A program made the position numbers and the translations under genes. From Acidicapsa ligni (lineage in GTDB: Bacteria; Acidobacteriota; Terriglobia; Terriglobales; Acidobacteriaceae), in assembly GCF_025685655.1 (NCBI RefSeq), contig NZ_JAGSYG010000006.1, forward strand, positions 1 through 64,000: a stretch of DNA of 64,000 nt. Direction: 5' to 3'. Positions within the stretch are counted from its first letter, which is position 1; every line of letters starts with the position of its first letter. Positions 53,481-63,282 of the stretch are shown one piece after another. The notes beneath the pieces were generated by a model. That model was not told the origin of the DNA. It ran no database searches and saw only the letters and a program-made list of their open reading frames with translations.

Positions 53481-55949
53481 CTACATCAACCGCAGGGCAT
53501 CGACATCCACAACCAGGTTACGCCGGGGGATGCCACTCTCTTCGGCGTGCACAAGCGCTCCGCGCAAGGCTGCATTCAGAGCCTTGCGCGAAGCTGCTTT
53601 TAGTATCAGATGAAAACGGTATGTCTCTTTAATACGCGCGATTGGCGCGGTGCAGGGGCCTAGAACGCGCACGCCTTCATGAGCGTTTTTTTCAAACCAC
53701 TTACCAAGAATTGCAGCCCATCCAGCGGCCTCTTCCATGCGCTTGGATTGGATGAGCAGATTTGCCAGCACTCCAAACGGCGGATAGTGCATCCATCGCC
53801 GGTACTTGAGTTCGCGGGCAACGAAAGTTGTGTAGTCGTGCGTTGATGCGGCGAGGATCGCGTAGTGATCGGGATGGTATGTCTGCACGACAACTTTGCC
53901 TTTGAGTACGCCGCGGCCTGCGCGCCCCGATACCTGCGTCATCAGTTGAAAGACTCGTTCGGCAGCACGAAAATCGGGCATGGATAGCGCGTGATCGCAG
54001 CCCACGACGCCTACCAGCGTTACTCCATGTACATCGTGACCTTTGGCAATCATCTGCGTGCCGACCAGTAGATTGATCTCACCGGAATGGAGTCGCGCCA
54101 GCAGACGCTCCATGTCATAGCGGCCGCGTACGGTATCGCGATCCATGCGGCCTATGCGGGCTGACGGAAAGATCTCCTGCAGGCGTTCTTCGCCTTGCTG
54201 CGAGCCTGCGCCGAGATAGTACAGATGTTCGCTGTCGCACTTGGGGCACCGCTTTGGAACGGTGCGCCGGTAGCCGCAATAGTGGCATTCGAGGCGTTGG
54301 CCAGAGCTGGCCATTCCCTCTTCCGACTCGACCGGTTTGTGATGGGTGAGCGAGATTGCGCAGTTCTGGCATTCGAGTTTTTCTCCGCAGCTGCGGCACA
54401 TCACTACGAACGAATACCCGCGCCGATTCAGGAGAATCATTGCCTGCTCACCACGATCGAGTGCTGCCTGTGTCTCTTCAACGAGCAGCCTTGAGAAGAG
54501 ATGTTCGTGGCCGGTTTGTTGGAACTCCTGCCGCATATCTACGAGTTCGACACCGGGCAAAGGTCGATTATTGACGCGCTGGGCCATGACGATGCGTTTG
54601 TATTTACCGGCCTCGGAGTTTTGCCAGCTCTCAAGCGATGGCGTTGCAGAACCAAGCACCACGGGAGCGCCGGCAAACTTGGCGCGCATGACCGCAACAT
54701 CGCGTGCGTTGTAGCGTGGAGTTTCTTCCTGCTTATAGCTCTGGTCATGCTCTTCGTCGACCAGGATCAGGCCTAGATTCGGTACGGGCGCGAAGATTGC
54801 AGAGCGTGTGCCGACGACAATCGGCGCGTCGCCTCGGCGAATGCGATGCCACTGCTCCGCGCGTTCAGGCGGTGTCAGGGCGGAGTGCAGCAACGCCACT
54901 TTGGTGCCGAAGGTTGCATCGAGTTGCGCGGCGGCCGCAGGGGTAAGGCCGATCTCCGGCACCAGGAGAATGGCAGCGAGTCCACGATCCAGGGCGCGCT
55001 GCATCGCGGCCAGATACACGGCTGTTTTGCCGGAGCCGGTTACGCCATGCAGCAGAAACGGTTGAAAGCTGCCCATCGCGGCGGTGATTGAGGCCAGCGC
55101 CTCCATCTGGGGCTCGTTCAATGCGTGATGCGGATTGACGTGGCCAATGCCACGGAGGCTGAAGCTGGCTGCGCGTTCCTCGATTCGAACGAGGCCGCGC
55201 TTGACCAGCGTTTGCAGACTGCTGTTCGATGTTTCGCCGCGCTGCAACTCGGTCAACGGCAACTCTCCGCCACACGCGGCAAGCTCTGCGAGGACTGCCT
55301 GCTGCTTCGGAGTGAGGGCAGGCAGGCGAGCCTCTGGCACGAGCACTGCAACGCGCTCTACGCGCCGCGCATCGTGTTCTACGGTGGTGGTCTCGCGAGT
55401 AATCCACTTTTTGCGGACCATGCCTGCCAGCAGAACCAGGTTGACCCCAGTCGCCGTACGCAAGGCAGTTACTTTCACCAGTTCGCCATCCGCAAGACGG
55501 GTGAGAACCTTGTATTCGGTGTCCTGATCCTCGGCGGAGAGTTTGCTCTTGCGCCTGCTATCCGGACCGCCGTCATGTGCGGAGGCCAGGGCATCGCGTC
55601 CGGCATCGGCGATGCGGTAGTAGATGGTGCGCTTGACCTCGGCCATGAGGGGCAGCATGGTGCGTAGCACCTCACCCAGCGGAGCCAGATAGTACTGCGC
55701 TATCCACGTGGCCAGTTCCAGCAAGTGCTCGGAAAGCAGCGGCTCATCATCCAGCACAGATTCAATTGGCTTGGCTTCAAAATCTACTGGTGCGGTGGAG
55801 TGCAGGCCAGTAACGACTCCGATGATCTTCTCGTTACGAAAGGGTACGATAACGCGCGCGCCGCGAGTTGGCTCCAATCCCACGCTGACGGAGTAGGTGA
55901 AGGTGCGATCGAGCGGGATAGGCAATGCTACTTCGCAGTACAGAGACAT
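53481..55949 (-). CDS. priA: Primosomal replication helicase PriA
   Basis: 822 residues from ATG 55949 (starts MSLYCEVALPIPLDRTFTYS, the normal PriA N-terminus). PriA reloads the replisome at stalled forks. Seen: the 3' DNA-binding domain (RVIVPFRNEKIIGVVTGL), Walker A FLLHGVTGSGKTAVYLAAMQ, Walker B-type LVDEEHDQSYKQEET with TPRYNARDVAVMRA, GSATPSLES, the zinc-binding insert (CRSCGEKLECQNC ... CHYCG ... CPKC), LARLHSGEINLLVGTQMIAK and GRAGRG. It belongs to the conserved priA-coaBC-rpoZ-gmk neighbourhood on this strand. Confidence 0.96.
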   Translation of the reverse strand: MSLYCEVALPIPLDRTFTYSVSVGLEPTRGARVIVPFRNEKIIGVVTGLHSTAPVDFEAKPIESVLDDEPLLSEHLLELATWIAQYYLAPLGEVLRTMLPLMAEVKRTIYYRIADAGRDALASAHDGGPDSRRKSKLSAEDQDTEYKVLTRLADGELVKVTALRTATGVNLVLLAGMVRKKWITRETTTVEHDARRVERVAVLVPEARLPALTPKQQAVLAELAACGGELPLTELQRGETSNSSLQTLVKRGLVRIEERAASFSLRGIGHVNPHHALNEPQMEALASITAAMGSFQPFLLHGVTGSGKTAVYLAAMQRALDRGLAAILLVPEIGLTPAAAAQLDATFGTKVALLHSALTPPERAEQWHRIRRGDAPIVVGTRSAIFAPVPNLGLILVDEEHDQSYKQEETPRYNARDVAVMRAKFAGAPVVLGSATPSLESWQNSEAGKYKRIVMAQRVNNRPLPGVELVDMRQEFQQTGHEHLFSRLLVEETQAALDRGEQAMILLNRRGYSFVVMCRSCGEKLECQNCAISLTHHKPVESEEGMASSGQRLECHYCGYRRTVPKRCPKCDSEHLYYLGAGSQQGEERLQEIFPSARIGRMDRDTVRGRYDMERLLARLHSGEINLLVGTQMIAKGHDVHGVTLVGVVGCDHALSMPDFRAAERVFQLMTQVSGRAGRGVLKGKVVVQTYHPDHYAILAASTHDYTTFVARELKYRRWMHYPPFGVLANLLIQSKRMEEAAGWAAILGKWFEKNAHEGVRVLGPCTAPIARIKETYRFHLILKAASRKALNAALRGALVHAEESGIPRRNLVVDVDALRLM

Positions 55950-56097
55950 AGGGGCCAATCTCAAGTTTAGAGGCTGCCGCTGACCGGCCGCCGGTGGGCC
56001 TGTGGTAATCCTTGCCAAACTGCAGATCGTCATGCCACCCTTGACCCACCACGAATCACACAAAGCACATCAAATTGAAGATTTTGAAGAGGATGCC

Positions 56098-57924
56098 ATG
56101 AATCTGCCCGCGCTCAATCGACGACGTTTCCTGAAGCAGGCCGGAGGAGCTGCAGGTATCTTCGCTTCCAGTCCATGGCTTGCTAAAAGTGAAACTATTG
56201 GAATGACTGCCGCGGTCGCCGCGCCTCTGACGGCTTTGACAGATCGGGCCAGCGCAGACATAACGGTAGCTAAAAGCCACGTCTCTCAGGCGCTCGACGC
56301 ATTTATCCCTGACTATCTCAAATCCATGAATGCGCCCGGGCTTACGTTTGGCGCAGTCGATGCTTCGGGCGCAGGCGCCACGTCCTGCTATGGCTATGCA
56401 AATCTCGACAAATTGCAGGCTGTTACGCCGGATCTGCTCTTCCAGATCGGCTCTATTTCAAAATCGTTTCTGGCTATCCTCGTTCTACAACTTCGCGAAG
56501 AGGGAAAGCTGGACCTCGATCATGCGATTCTCGAATATCTGCCGTGGTTTCCCATTGAAACGCCGTTTGGCGAAGTGACGCTGCATCATATGCTCACGCA
56601 CAGTTCCGGCCTGCCGGACGGCGCGTCGCTGTTCCCTTCCAACCCATCCGACCGCTATCGCCAGGCGTATAAACCGGGCGAGCGCTTCCACTACAGTAAC
56701 TTCTGCTTTGACGCGCTGGGGCGCATGGTTGCCAGGATCGAGAAGCGGCCGCTTCACGAGTCGCTGCAACAACGCATTCTTGACCCGCTGGGCATGACGG
56801 CGACATCGCCGGTGCTCAACACGCTCATTCGTGAGCAGACCGCGGAGAGCTACAGCCCCCAGTTGTCGGACAGGCCCTATCCGCGCAACGGGCAACTGGC
56901 TTCCGCCTCCAAGATCGATTCGGATTCGGCAGCGGGCAGCATTGCTTCCACTCCGGACGATATGCGCAAGTACATGCGGATGCTTCTCAAGCGCGGGCAG
57001 GGCGAGCATAAACGCATTCTCAAGGAAGAGAGCTTCGCGCTCTTTTCGCAGCCGCATATCAAGGCGGAGGAGTTTGGGCCGACTGCCTCTTACGGTTACG
57101 GCATCGCGGTGGATATCCTCGACGGCCATACGATCCTGAGGCACACGGGTGGCATGGTTTCATTCATGTCAGCGATGCATGTCGATCTCGATGGAGGTGT
57201 TGCGGCTTTTGCCTCGATCAACGCACAGCAGGGCTATCGGCCTAATCCGGTTACGCAATATGCTATCCAGCTCATGCGCGCCCAGGCAGAATCGAAGACG
57301 CTGCCCTCTACGCCGGAGATCGAAAACCCTGCCGACCTCAAGAATCCCAAAGAGTACCAGGCGATCTATCACTCGCCGAGTGGCAAATCCTGCCGGGTTG
57401 TCGCGACAGAGAATGCGATATCGCTCCAGTTGGATGATCACCATATTCCGCTTGAAGCGCTGGGCGAAGATCGATTTGTCTCCACTCTGCCTGAATACTC
57501 GGCCTTCGCGTTCGTCTTTCACCGGGAGCAGCCCAACTCCGAAACGGGCGCTGGCGCAACACCAGAGGCAAAGCCGGAAACTCCTGCGGCGATTCTCGAA
57601 TTGACTCATGGAGACCGCTGGTTTGTTCGCGGATCGGCTTCGTCGCTGGAAGTGAAGTCGGCACCAGCCCGTTACAGTGCATTCCCCGGCAAATATCTGA
57701 ACGACAGCCCGTGGTATGGCAGCTTCCGCATTGTGGAGCGTCGCGGACAGCTCTGGGTCGATGGCGAATCGCCGTTGATCGAAATGGGCGACGCGCTTTT
57801 TCGCATGGGAGATGAGCCGGACAGTCCCGAAACGCTCGCTTTTTTTCATATCGCGGATGGGCGCGCACAGATGGTCAAGGTGAGTGGCATCGACTTCTGG
57901 CGCATCACTACGGAATCGGATTAG
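56098..57924 (+). CDS. Tat-exported serine hydrolase (beta-lactamase/DD-peptidase-like)
   Basis: 608 residues from ATG 56098 with GAAGAGGA upstream. The leader LNRRRFLKQAGGAAGIFASS is a Tat signal. The class-C-like active site is complete: Ser119-Ile-Ser-Lys122 (IGSISKSFLAIL), Tyr199-Ser-Asn201 (FHYSNFCFDALGRM) and the HTG motif (LRHTGGMVSFMSAMH). A C-terminal extension of about 200 residues with lipocalin-like strands (YSAFPGKYLNDSPWYGSFRI) follows, typical of this group. It lies between priA and coaBC as an insertion into the housekeeping block, on the opposite strand. Substrate (peptide, D-amino ester) unknown. Confidence 0.9.
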   Translation: MNLPALNRRRFLKQAGGAAGIFASSPWLAKSETIGMTAAVAAPLTALTDRASADITVAKSHVSQALDAFIPDYLKSMNAPGLTFGAVDASGAGATSCYGYANLDKLQAVTPDLLFQIGSISKSFLAILVLQLREEGKLDLDHAILEYLPWFPIETPFGEVTLHHMLTHSSGLPDGASLFPSNPSDRYRQAYKPGERFHYSNFCFDALGRMVARIEKRPLHESLQQRILDPLGMTATSPVLNTLIREQTAESYSPQLSDRPYPRNGQLASASKIDSDSAAGSIASTPDDMRKYMRMLLKRGQGEHKRILKEESFALFSQPHIKAEEFGPTASYGYGIAVDILDGHTILRHTGGMVSFMSAMHVDLDGGVAAFASINAQQGYRPNPVTQYAIQLMRAQAESKTLPSTPEIENPADLKNPKEYQAIYHSPSGKSCRVVATENAISLQLDDHHIPLEALGEDRFVSTLPEYSAFAFVFHREQPNSETGAGATPEAKPETPAAILELTHGDRWFVRGSASSLEVKSAPARYSAFPGKYLNDSPWYGSFRIVERRGQLWVDGESPLIEMGDALFRMGDEPDSPETLAFFHIADGRAQMVKVSGIDFWRITTESD

Positions 57925-57993
57925 ATCTCGGATTAGAGCGATGTCCGATCCGGATACACATGAGCCGACCTACTGATCTACAATTCATGGCTA

Positions 57994-58770
57994 ATGACTA
58001 AGACTGTTTCCAAACCTGCCGCTCGCGTCACCAAATCGCCGGCCGTCAAGTCCGCCAGCAAACACTCTCCCGTAACTCTCACTGTAGATATCGGCGGCAC
58101 CGGTCTCAAGATGATGGCGCTCAGCGGCGCAGGCAAACCGCTCAGCGAACGGCTGCGTATGCTGACTCCGAAAGATCCTACGCCAACGCGCGTTCTGGCT
58201 GCGCTCGACGAACTTCGCGACCAGTTTCCATCGGATACACCGGCCTTCGATCGCATCTCGGTTGGCTTTCCGGGCGTCGTCAAACACGGCGTCACGCTTA
58301 TCGCGGTGAACCTGCATCCGGATTGGGCTAATTTTCCATTGCAGGCTACCCTGCACAAGCGCTGGAAAAAGCCGGTGATCGTCGCGAATGACGCGTCCGT
58401 GCAAGGCTACGGAGCCATTTACGGCAAGGGTGTAGAGCTTTGCCTGACGCTCGGCACGGGGCTGGGTTCTTCGCTGTTCACGGATGGGCGTCTCTGCCCC
58501 GGCCTGGAGCTGGCGCACCATCCCTGGCGCAAGGGCCTGACTTACGAGGAATTCCTGGGAATACGCGCGTTCAAGAAGCAGGGCAAGAAGCGTTGGAACA
58601 AGCTGCTGCAGAAGGCGATTGCGCAGACTGCTGCGACCTTCAACTGGGACTATCTGCACATCGGCGGCGGTAATGCAAAACATGTTGATTTTGAGCTGGG
58701 AAAGAATGTCCGCATTGTGCCGAATGAAGAGGGTTTGCTGGGTGGAGTAGCGCTCTGGCGGCATCAGTAA
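57994..58770 (+). CDS. ppgK: Polyphosphate glucokinase (ROK family)
   Basis: 258-residue sugar kinase that phosphorylates glucose with polyphosphate or ATP. A basic N-terminal extension (first 25 residues) precedes the ROK core: LTVDIGGTGLKMMALSGAGK (phosphate loop), FDRISVGFPGVVKHG, VIVANDASVQGYGAIYGKGV (Asn-Asp catalytic), LCLTLGTGLGSSLFTDGRLC, LELAHHPW where His-His replaces the usual EHxxxx region, and LHIGGGNAKHVDF. This pattern fits PpgK rather than the usual ROK repressors. It follows the serine hydrolase gene by 69 bases; a strong terminator lies 21 bases past its stop. Confidence 0.88.
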   Translation: MTKTVSKPAARVTKSPAVKSASKHSPVTLTVDIGGTGLKMMALSGAGKPLSERLRMLTPKDPTPTRVLAALDELRDQFPSDTPAFDRISVGFPGVVKHGVTLIAVNLHPDWANFPLQATLHKRWKKPVIVANDASVQGYGAIYGKGVELCLTLGTGLGSSLFTDGRLCPGLELAHHPWRKGLTYEEFLGIRAFKKQGKKRWNKLLQKAIAQTAATFNWDYLHIGGGNAKHVDFELGKNVRIVPNEEGLLGGVALWRHQ

Positions 58771-58791
58771 GAGAATTCGATCTATAAAATG

Positions 58792-58843
58792 AAAAGCCTG
58801 GGAACAAATCCGAGATCGACTCGGGCTTGTTCCCAGGCTTTTT
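58792..58843. terminator. Terminator after ppgK
   Basis: AAAAGCCTGGGAACAA pairs with TTGTTCCCAGGCTTTTT; an inner stem (CCGAG/CTCGG) fills the loop. It lies between the convergent ppgK and udg genes and could work for both. Confidence 0.85.
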
Positions 58844-58879
58844 GTTGCTGGACTATTTTTGTCTATTTGCGTGTTTCGT

Positions 58880-59773
58880 CTATTTGCGCGCAGGCGCGGT
58901 GAGCCCCAGCTCCCGCATGGCGATCTGGAGATCGGCCCAGGCGTGTTTTTTCTGGTTCGGATCGCGCAGTAAAAATGCCGGATGATAGGTCACGATCAGT
59001 TTTGTACCGCGTAGAGGATGGACCGTGCCGCGCCATGCTGAAAGCGGCTTTTTTTCGCCGGTGAGATAAGTCACAGCGGTCTGCCCCAGAGCCACGATTA
59101 CCTGCGGCCTCACGACATCAATCTGTCTGAAGAGAAATGGTGAGCAGGTATGAGCCTCGTCCGGCTCGGGTGTGCGATTGGCAGGCGGCCTGCACTTCAC
59201 CACGTTGGCGATGTAGACATCTTCGCGTTTGAGGCCCATGGCGTTGATCATGTTGTTCAACAGTTGCCCGCCGCGGCCTACGAAAGGCAGGCCTTGCGCG
59301 TCTTCATCCGCACCGGGGCCTTCGCCTACGAAGAACAGTTTGGCTTCGGGATGACCGTCGCCGAAGACGATCTTGTTGCGGCCCTTGGAGAGGTCGCAAC
59401 GAGTGCAGTCGCCGATCTCTTCGCGAATGAGTTTCAACGCGGCAAAATGCTGCTCCGGAGGCAGGGCTGCGGCTTGAGGTGGGGGAGCGGGAAATGGTTT
59501 GCGGGGTGCGATGAGAGACTCCTCGATCTGGCTTGAAAATATAGCAGCATTGCGCACAGGCGGCGCGGCAGCGGCAGGAATCTCGCGGCGAACGGGTTCG
59601 GGCGGTGCAGCGACCCTGGCCTCTTCAAGCTGAGGCTCAGGCTCAGCTTGTGTCCAGGCAGCCTCGTCCACGGGACGGCGATAAAACTCGCCGATCCCCA
59701 GTTCGCGATAAAAGCGCAGGCGTTCGCTCAGTGCTTCGCGCATGGCTGGATCATTTGGAAAAGGAAGCGTCAC
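58880..59773 (-). CDS. Family 4 uracil-DNA glycosylase (Fe-S)
   Basis: 297 residues from GTG 59773 (ATG at residue 11 is an alternative). A 110-residue N-terminal region is Pro/Ala/Glu-rich and probably disordered. The catalytic domain has the Fe-S ligands DCTRCDL (two Cys), NVVKCRPP and HTCSPF (four Cys in all), the active-site motif GEGPGADEDAQGLPFVGRGG and the second motif YHPAFLLRDPNQK. It excises uracil from DNA during base excision repair. coaBC begins 31 bases upstream on the same strand, so they are likely co-transcribed. Confidence 0.93.
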   Translation of the reverse strand: MTLPFPNDPAMREALSERLRFYRELGIGEFYRRPVDEAAWTQAEPEPQLEEARVAAPPEPVRREIPAAAAPPVRNAAIFSSQIEESLIAPRKPFPAPPPQAAALPPEQHFAALKLIREEIGDCTRCDLSKGRNKIVFGDGHPEAKLFFVGEGPGADEDAQGLPFVGRGGQLLNNMINAMGLKREDVYIANVVKCRPPANRTPEPDEAHTCSPFLFRQIDVVRPQVIVALGQTAVTYLTGEKKPLSAWRGTVHPLRGTKLIVTYHPAFLLRDPNQKKHAWADLQIAMRELGLTAPARK

Positions 59774-59804
59774 AAAAACCTGCTGAGATGTGCGATTGAA
59801 TCGC

Positions 59805-61103
59805 CTACTCGATCATAATCTGGCGGCGTGCTGCGGCTTGCGACTCCACACGATCCACCGTTTCGTTGGAGGCCAGCTCCACAAGCAATGACTGCGGCCT
59901 GCGCAATCCGACAACTTCGTCCAGGATACGATCGGCCAGCTTGCGTTTGGGCATCTCCGGCAGATCGATAGCCGTGGTTGCAGTCAGGAAAGTGGCTGCG
60001 TTCAGATCCGAATCAAAGCCTACGCCTTCGCGCGAAACATCGTTCATGACAATCGCGTCCACGCCTTTGCGCAGCAACTTGGCGCGACCGTTCTCGACAC
60101 CGTTTTCGGTTTCGGCTGCAAAACCGACGATCAATTGCCCCGGCTTGCGCTGCCGTACTACTTCGGCGAGGATATCCTCGGTAGGCAGGAACTCGATGGT
60201 CAATGGGCCGGTTCGCTTCAGCTTCTGGTCGGCGACGATGCTGGGGCGGTAATCGGCTACGGCTGCCGATTTGATGACCAGCGTGGCTTCCGGCATGCGG
60301 CTCAACACGGCAGCGCGCATCTCGTCTGCGGTGGTGACTTTCACCAGTTCGCAATGGGCCGGGGGATACAGCGCCGACGGACCGCTGATCAGGATCACCT
60401 TTGCTCCGCGGCTCTGCGCGGCTTCGGCGAGAGAATAACCCATTTTGCCGCTCGAACGATTGCCCAGGAAGCGCACCGGATCCAGTGCCTCGCGTGTGCC
60501 GCCAGCGGTAATCAGGACTGTTTCGCCCGCGAGATCATGGCTGCGGCCCAGCGCGCCAAGGACTGCGTTGGCAATAAATTCCGGCTCGGCCATGCGGCCA
60601 GGACCGACCATTCCGCAGGCGAGATGGCCGGACCCGGGCTCGATTACACGAACGCCGCGCTGCCGCAGAATTTCCAGATTGGCCTGGGTGGCAGGATGCT
60701 CCCACATATTGACATTCATCGCCGGGGCAACCAGGACCGGGGCCGCCGTGGCGAGATACATGGTGGTTAAAAAATCGTCGGCCATGCCATGTGCGAACTT
60801 TGCCAGGGTGTGTGCCGTCGCAGGCGCGACAACAAGCGCATCCGCCCATTGGGCCTCGGCAATATGCTCGATGCTGGATTCAAACCCGCCGTCGCCGCTT
60901 CCGCCCGCTTCCGCCGACTGGGGCCAGAGACTGGTGATGACTTTATGCCCGGTCAGCGCGGCAAAAGTGAGCGGCTGCACGAACTTCTGCGCCGCATCGG
61001 TCATGACCACGCGGACATCCAGAGCCTGCCGTTGCAACTCACGCACCAGTTCAGCGGCCTTGTACGCCGCGATGCCGCCCGATACGCCAACCATGACTTT
61101 CAT
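59805..61103 (-). CDS. coaBC: Bifunctional phosphopantothenoylcysteine decarboxylase/synthetase
   Basis: 432 residues; two fused steps of coenzyme A synthesis. The N-terminal CoaC flavoprotein part has MVGVSGGIAAYKAAELVREL, VMTDAAQKFVQPLTFAALTG, APATAHTLAKFAHGMADDFL, APAMNVNMWEHPATQANLEI (PAMNxxMW motif) and GHLACGMVGPGRM (catalytic Cys loop). The CoaB part has VLITAGGTREALDPVRFLGN, RSSGKMGYSLAEAA, VIKSAAVADYRPS, TEDILAEV and VGFAAETENGVENG, with MNDVSREGVGFDSDLN near the end. Length matches the family (about 400-430). Confidence 0.96.
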   Translation of the reverse strand: MKVMVGVSGGIAAYKAAELVRELQRQALDVRVVMTDAAQKFVQPLTFAALTGHKVITSLWPQSAEAGGSGDGGFESSIEHIAEAQWADALVVAPATAHTLAKFAHGMADDFLTTMYLATAAPVLVAPAMNVNMWEHPATQANLEILRQRGVRVIEPGSGHLACGMVGPGRMAEPEFIANAVLGALGRSHDLAGETVLITAGGTREALDPVRFLGNRSSGKMGYSLAEAAQSRGAKVILISGPSALYPPAHCELVKVTTADEMRAAVLSRMPEATLVIKSAAVADYRPSIVADQKLKRTGPLTIEFLPTEDILAEVVRQRKPGQLIVGFAAETENGVENGRAKLLRKGVDAIVMNDVSREGVGFDSDLNAATFLTATTAIDLPEMPKRKLADRILDEVVGLRRPQSLLVELASNETVDRVESQAAARRQIMIE

Positions 61104-61163
61104 AACACGATTGTAACGCGGATGGAGATATCAGATCTTGCAGCGGCACGTCTGCGAAAAGAT

Positions 61164-61192
61164 AACGCCGCCTGAGAATTCCAGGCGGCGTT
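61164..61192 (-). terminator. Terminator of the PNGase A-like gene
   Basis: AACGCCGCCTG and CAGGCGGCGTT form a perfect 11-bp stem with a 7-base loop; on the minus strand it runs into ATCTTTTCG. It lies 57 bases past the stop of the gene at 61249. Confidence 0.8.
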
Positions 61193-61248
61193 GCATTGCT
61201 TCCAGTACCGCGAAACGAATCGCGATCATTTGCAGAAGAGTCAAACGG

Positions 61249-62991
61249 TTAGAACTTGCTGTAAAGGTACGAGCACACCGCGCCAGTTTTATCGCTCGTA
61301 AGGGCCAGATTTTTGGAGGTAAGCGCACGGCTGGAGCAGTATCCCGTGGAGTTGCCGGTAACGTAATTCTGCGTGCTGTTTGCCGAGCGGCCGGTGAAAT
61401 TGCCGTTGGCGTCATAGTGCATATCATCCTGTGAGATCACTTCATTCATAGTCGCGTTCAGGAAGGGAGTTGCGTGACGGCCGTGGTCATCCCAGGGAGT
61501 TGCTCCGATGAACCAGTCCTGTTGATTTGAGGCATTGTGGACGGTGAGGGTACCGTCGGCATTCACGGTTTCATCGTAGTTAAAGGTGAAGGGATAATAG
61601 ATCGTGCTGGCTACGACGGTCTTTGCTCCGTCAGCCACGGTCGTTGTTGTGACCAATCCTTCTGTGGATTGCGTCAGGTCTTGTTTGTAGGCTGAATCGT
61701 TGATGACAAAGTTCTGGCTGTTGGAGAAGTTGAGATTTCCAGCCACGGTTGTGATTACCGTTCCATGCGATGTTAGAGTCTTGCCGACAATCGAAAAGTT
61801 TCGTTTGGAAGCGACCGTGACATAGCCGGTAATATTGCCGCTTGCATCGGTGAGTATCTTATTCGTTATCGTCGGTGTTGGCGTGGCTGCCAGCGTGTTG
61901 GAGATAACTTCTCCAGTTACCTGCCTTGAATCCCTATCGGTATAAACAAGCAGGGTTGCAGTCGCGGCGAAGTAACTATCCGCATTGAAAACGCTGATCG
62001 CTACAGTATGCGGCTTGCCATTGGAAAGCACTCCGGCAAAGGGTGTGAGGTCAACGCGGAATGGTTTGAAATTGAGCGTCTGCACGCCGGGAATCGGCTC
62101 CCACAGCGCAGGATCTATTCCACCGGTGAAGATCCACGGATAGACTGGCGCGACGCCTGCGGGAACTCCATCGATACTGATCTCCGTCTCACGGAAGCCA
62201 GTGCCGCCGCAGCTTTGTAACTCGGCGGCCAGGGCATCGGGTACGCATAGATACCAGAACTCATCGTTTGACTGGCTCTGCGCGATTACATCCAGATAGG
62301 CCTTTTCCACATTCCTGGGGAGAGTTACAGCCTGAGTTAGCTGGCTTGCCGTTGTGTTCAGCGTAGCGGCGCCGCCGTTGCCGGGAAGGCCAATTACCAC
62401 GTCTGGAACAGCGGGAACGCTTTCGCCACGTTCTGGAGGATAAAACTCCAATTGGGCATCACCATAAATGATGCCGGTGTAATCGGAGCCGCCCGACTCG
62501 CCAATGAAGTTACCCAGGATAGCTGTTCCAGCCTGCGAGTTATGAAGCAGCGCACTTAGATCGGTAACATCCCGCTCGACATGCCAGGAGGGGCTAAGTG
62601 CCGCGCGTGGCTCTGGCGTTGTGCCAAAGAAGATATTCGCACCACCCAGATAAAACTGGGCTGACCTGTCGAATTGCAGCCCTGCGGTTACGGTGAAATC
62701 CGCTTTGAAGATAACCTTTGCCCACGGCCCCTCGCAGCCCTTGGGCGGAGTGTAGGTATAGTTCTTGGTGTTGTAATCGGCAAACTCCAGGTTGGTAAAT
62801 AGAGTTACCGCGCAGGGCGTGGTTTTTGGATGAGAAACGGGCGGATCGGCGGTAACAGTGTTACTGCTGCCGATAACTGGCGGATCGGGCGCAATAACAA
62901 CCTGGGCATGTGTGGCCGATGGGAGAACAGCGGCGCAGACTGCTAACGCCAGCGTGGCATAAAATCTGGAATTCCATACGATGAGTGTCAT
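61249..62991 (-). CDS. Secreted PNGase A-like peptide-N-glycanase
   Basis: 580 residues, AAAGGA before ATG 62991, signal peptide about 1-29 (SATHAQ). The order of blocks fits the peptide-N4-(N-acetyl-beta-glucosaminyl)asparagine amidase A family: TLFTNLEFADYNTKNYTYTP, PKGCEGPWAKVIFKADFTVT, GLQFDRSAQFYLGGANIFFG, TTPEPRAALSPSWHVERDVT, GIIYGDAQLEFYPP, NVEKAYLDVIAQSQSNDEFW, GFRETEISIDGVPAGVAPVY, PWIFTGGIDPALWEPIPGVQ and SIFNADSYF-like. Plant members remove N-glycans from glycopeptides. In a soil bacterium it may strip plant or fungal glycoproteins. The gene sits inside the rpoZ-coaBC block, same strand. Confidence 0.85.
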   Translation of the reverse strand: MTLIVWNSRFYATLALAVCAAVLPSATHAQVVIAPDPPVIGSSNTVTADPPVSHPKTTPCAVTLFTNLEFADYNTKNYTYTPPKGCEGPWAKVIFKADFTVTAGLQFDRSAQFYLGGANIFFGTTPEPRAALSPSWHVERDVTDLSALLHNSQAGTAILGNFIGESGGSDYTGIIYGDAQLEFYPPERGESVPAVPDVVIGLPGNGGAATLNTTASQLTQAVTLPRNVEKAYLDVIAQSQSNDEFWYLCVPDALAAELQSCGGTGFRETEISIDGVPAGVAPVYPWIFTGGIDPALWEPIPGVQTLNFKPFRVDLTPFAGVLSNGKPHTVAISVFNADSYFAATATLLVYTDRDSRQVTGEVISNTLAATPTPTITNKILTDASGNITGYVTVASKRNFSIVGKTLTSHGTVITTVAGNLNFSNSQNFVINDSAYKQDLTQSTEGLVTTTTVADGAKTVVASTIYYPFTFNYDETVNADGTLTVHNASNQQDWFIGATPWDDHGRHATPFLNATMNEVISQDDMHYDANGNFTGRSANSTQNYVTGNSTGYCSSRALTSKNLALTSDKTGAVCSYLYSKF

Positions 62992-63282
62992 TTTCGTTTC
63001 CTTTGGCTACCGGGTGAGATAGGAGAAAACCGATTCCGGTTTTCACGGAAAACAAGGCAAAAGACTCTCGACGCAACACGAACGAAGCTGGCAACGAACG
63101 CAGTTAAAGGGCACCGAAAAATGCAGTGAGAACAGAGGCGGGAGTTGAGGCGAATTGGTTGAGTTAAAGGGCTGATTGGAACGCAATCGTATCTGCTCCG
63201 TACGCAGGCACCCACGGCTATCCGGCAGCCCAGGATGGGGAATCCTGAGCTGGCCTGGAATTATTACCGCGCAATCATACAG
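62992..63282. other. Leader region of the PNGase A-like gene, hairpins
   Basis: No gene. Hairpins: GAAAACCG (63025-63032) / CGGTTTTC (63037-63044) close to the start of the PNGase A-like gene, and a larger stem (CAGCCCAGGAT, 63226-63236, with ATCCTGAGCTG, 63242-63252, one G-U pair) just after rpoZ that may end rpoZ transcription. A structured leader controlling the downstream gene is possible; I cannot match it to a known riboswitch. Confidence 0.45.
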
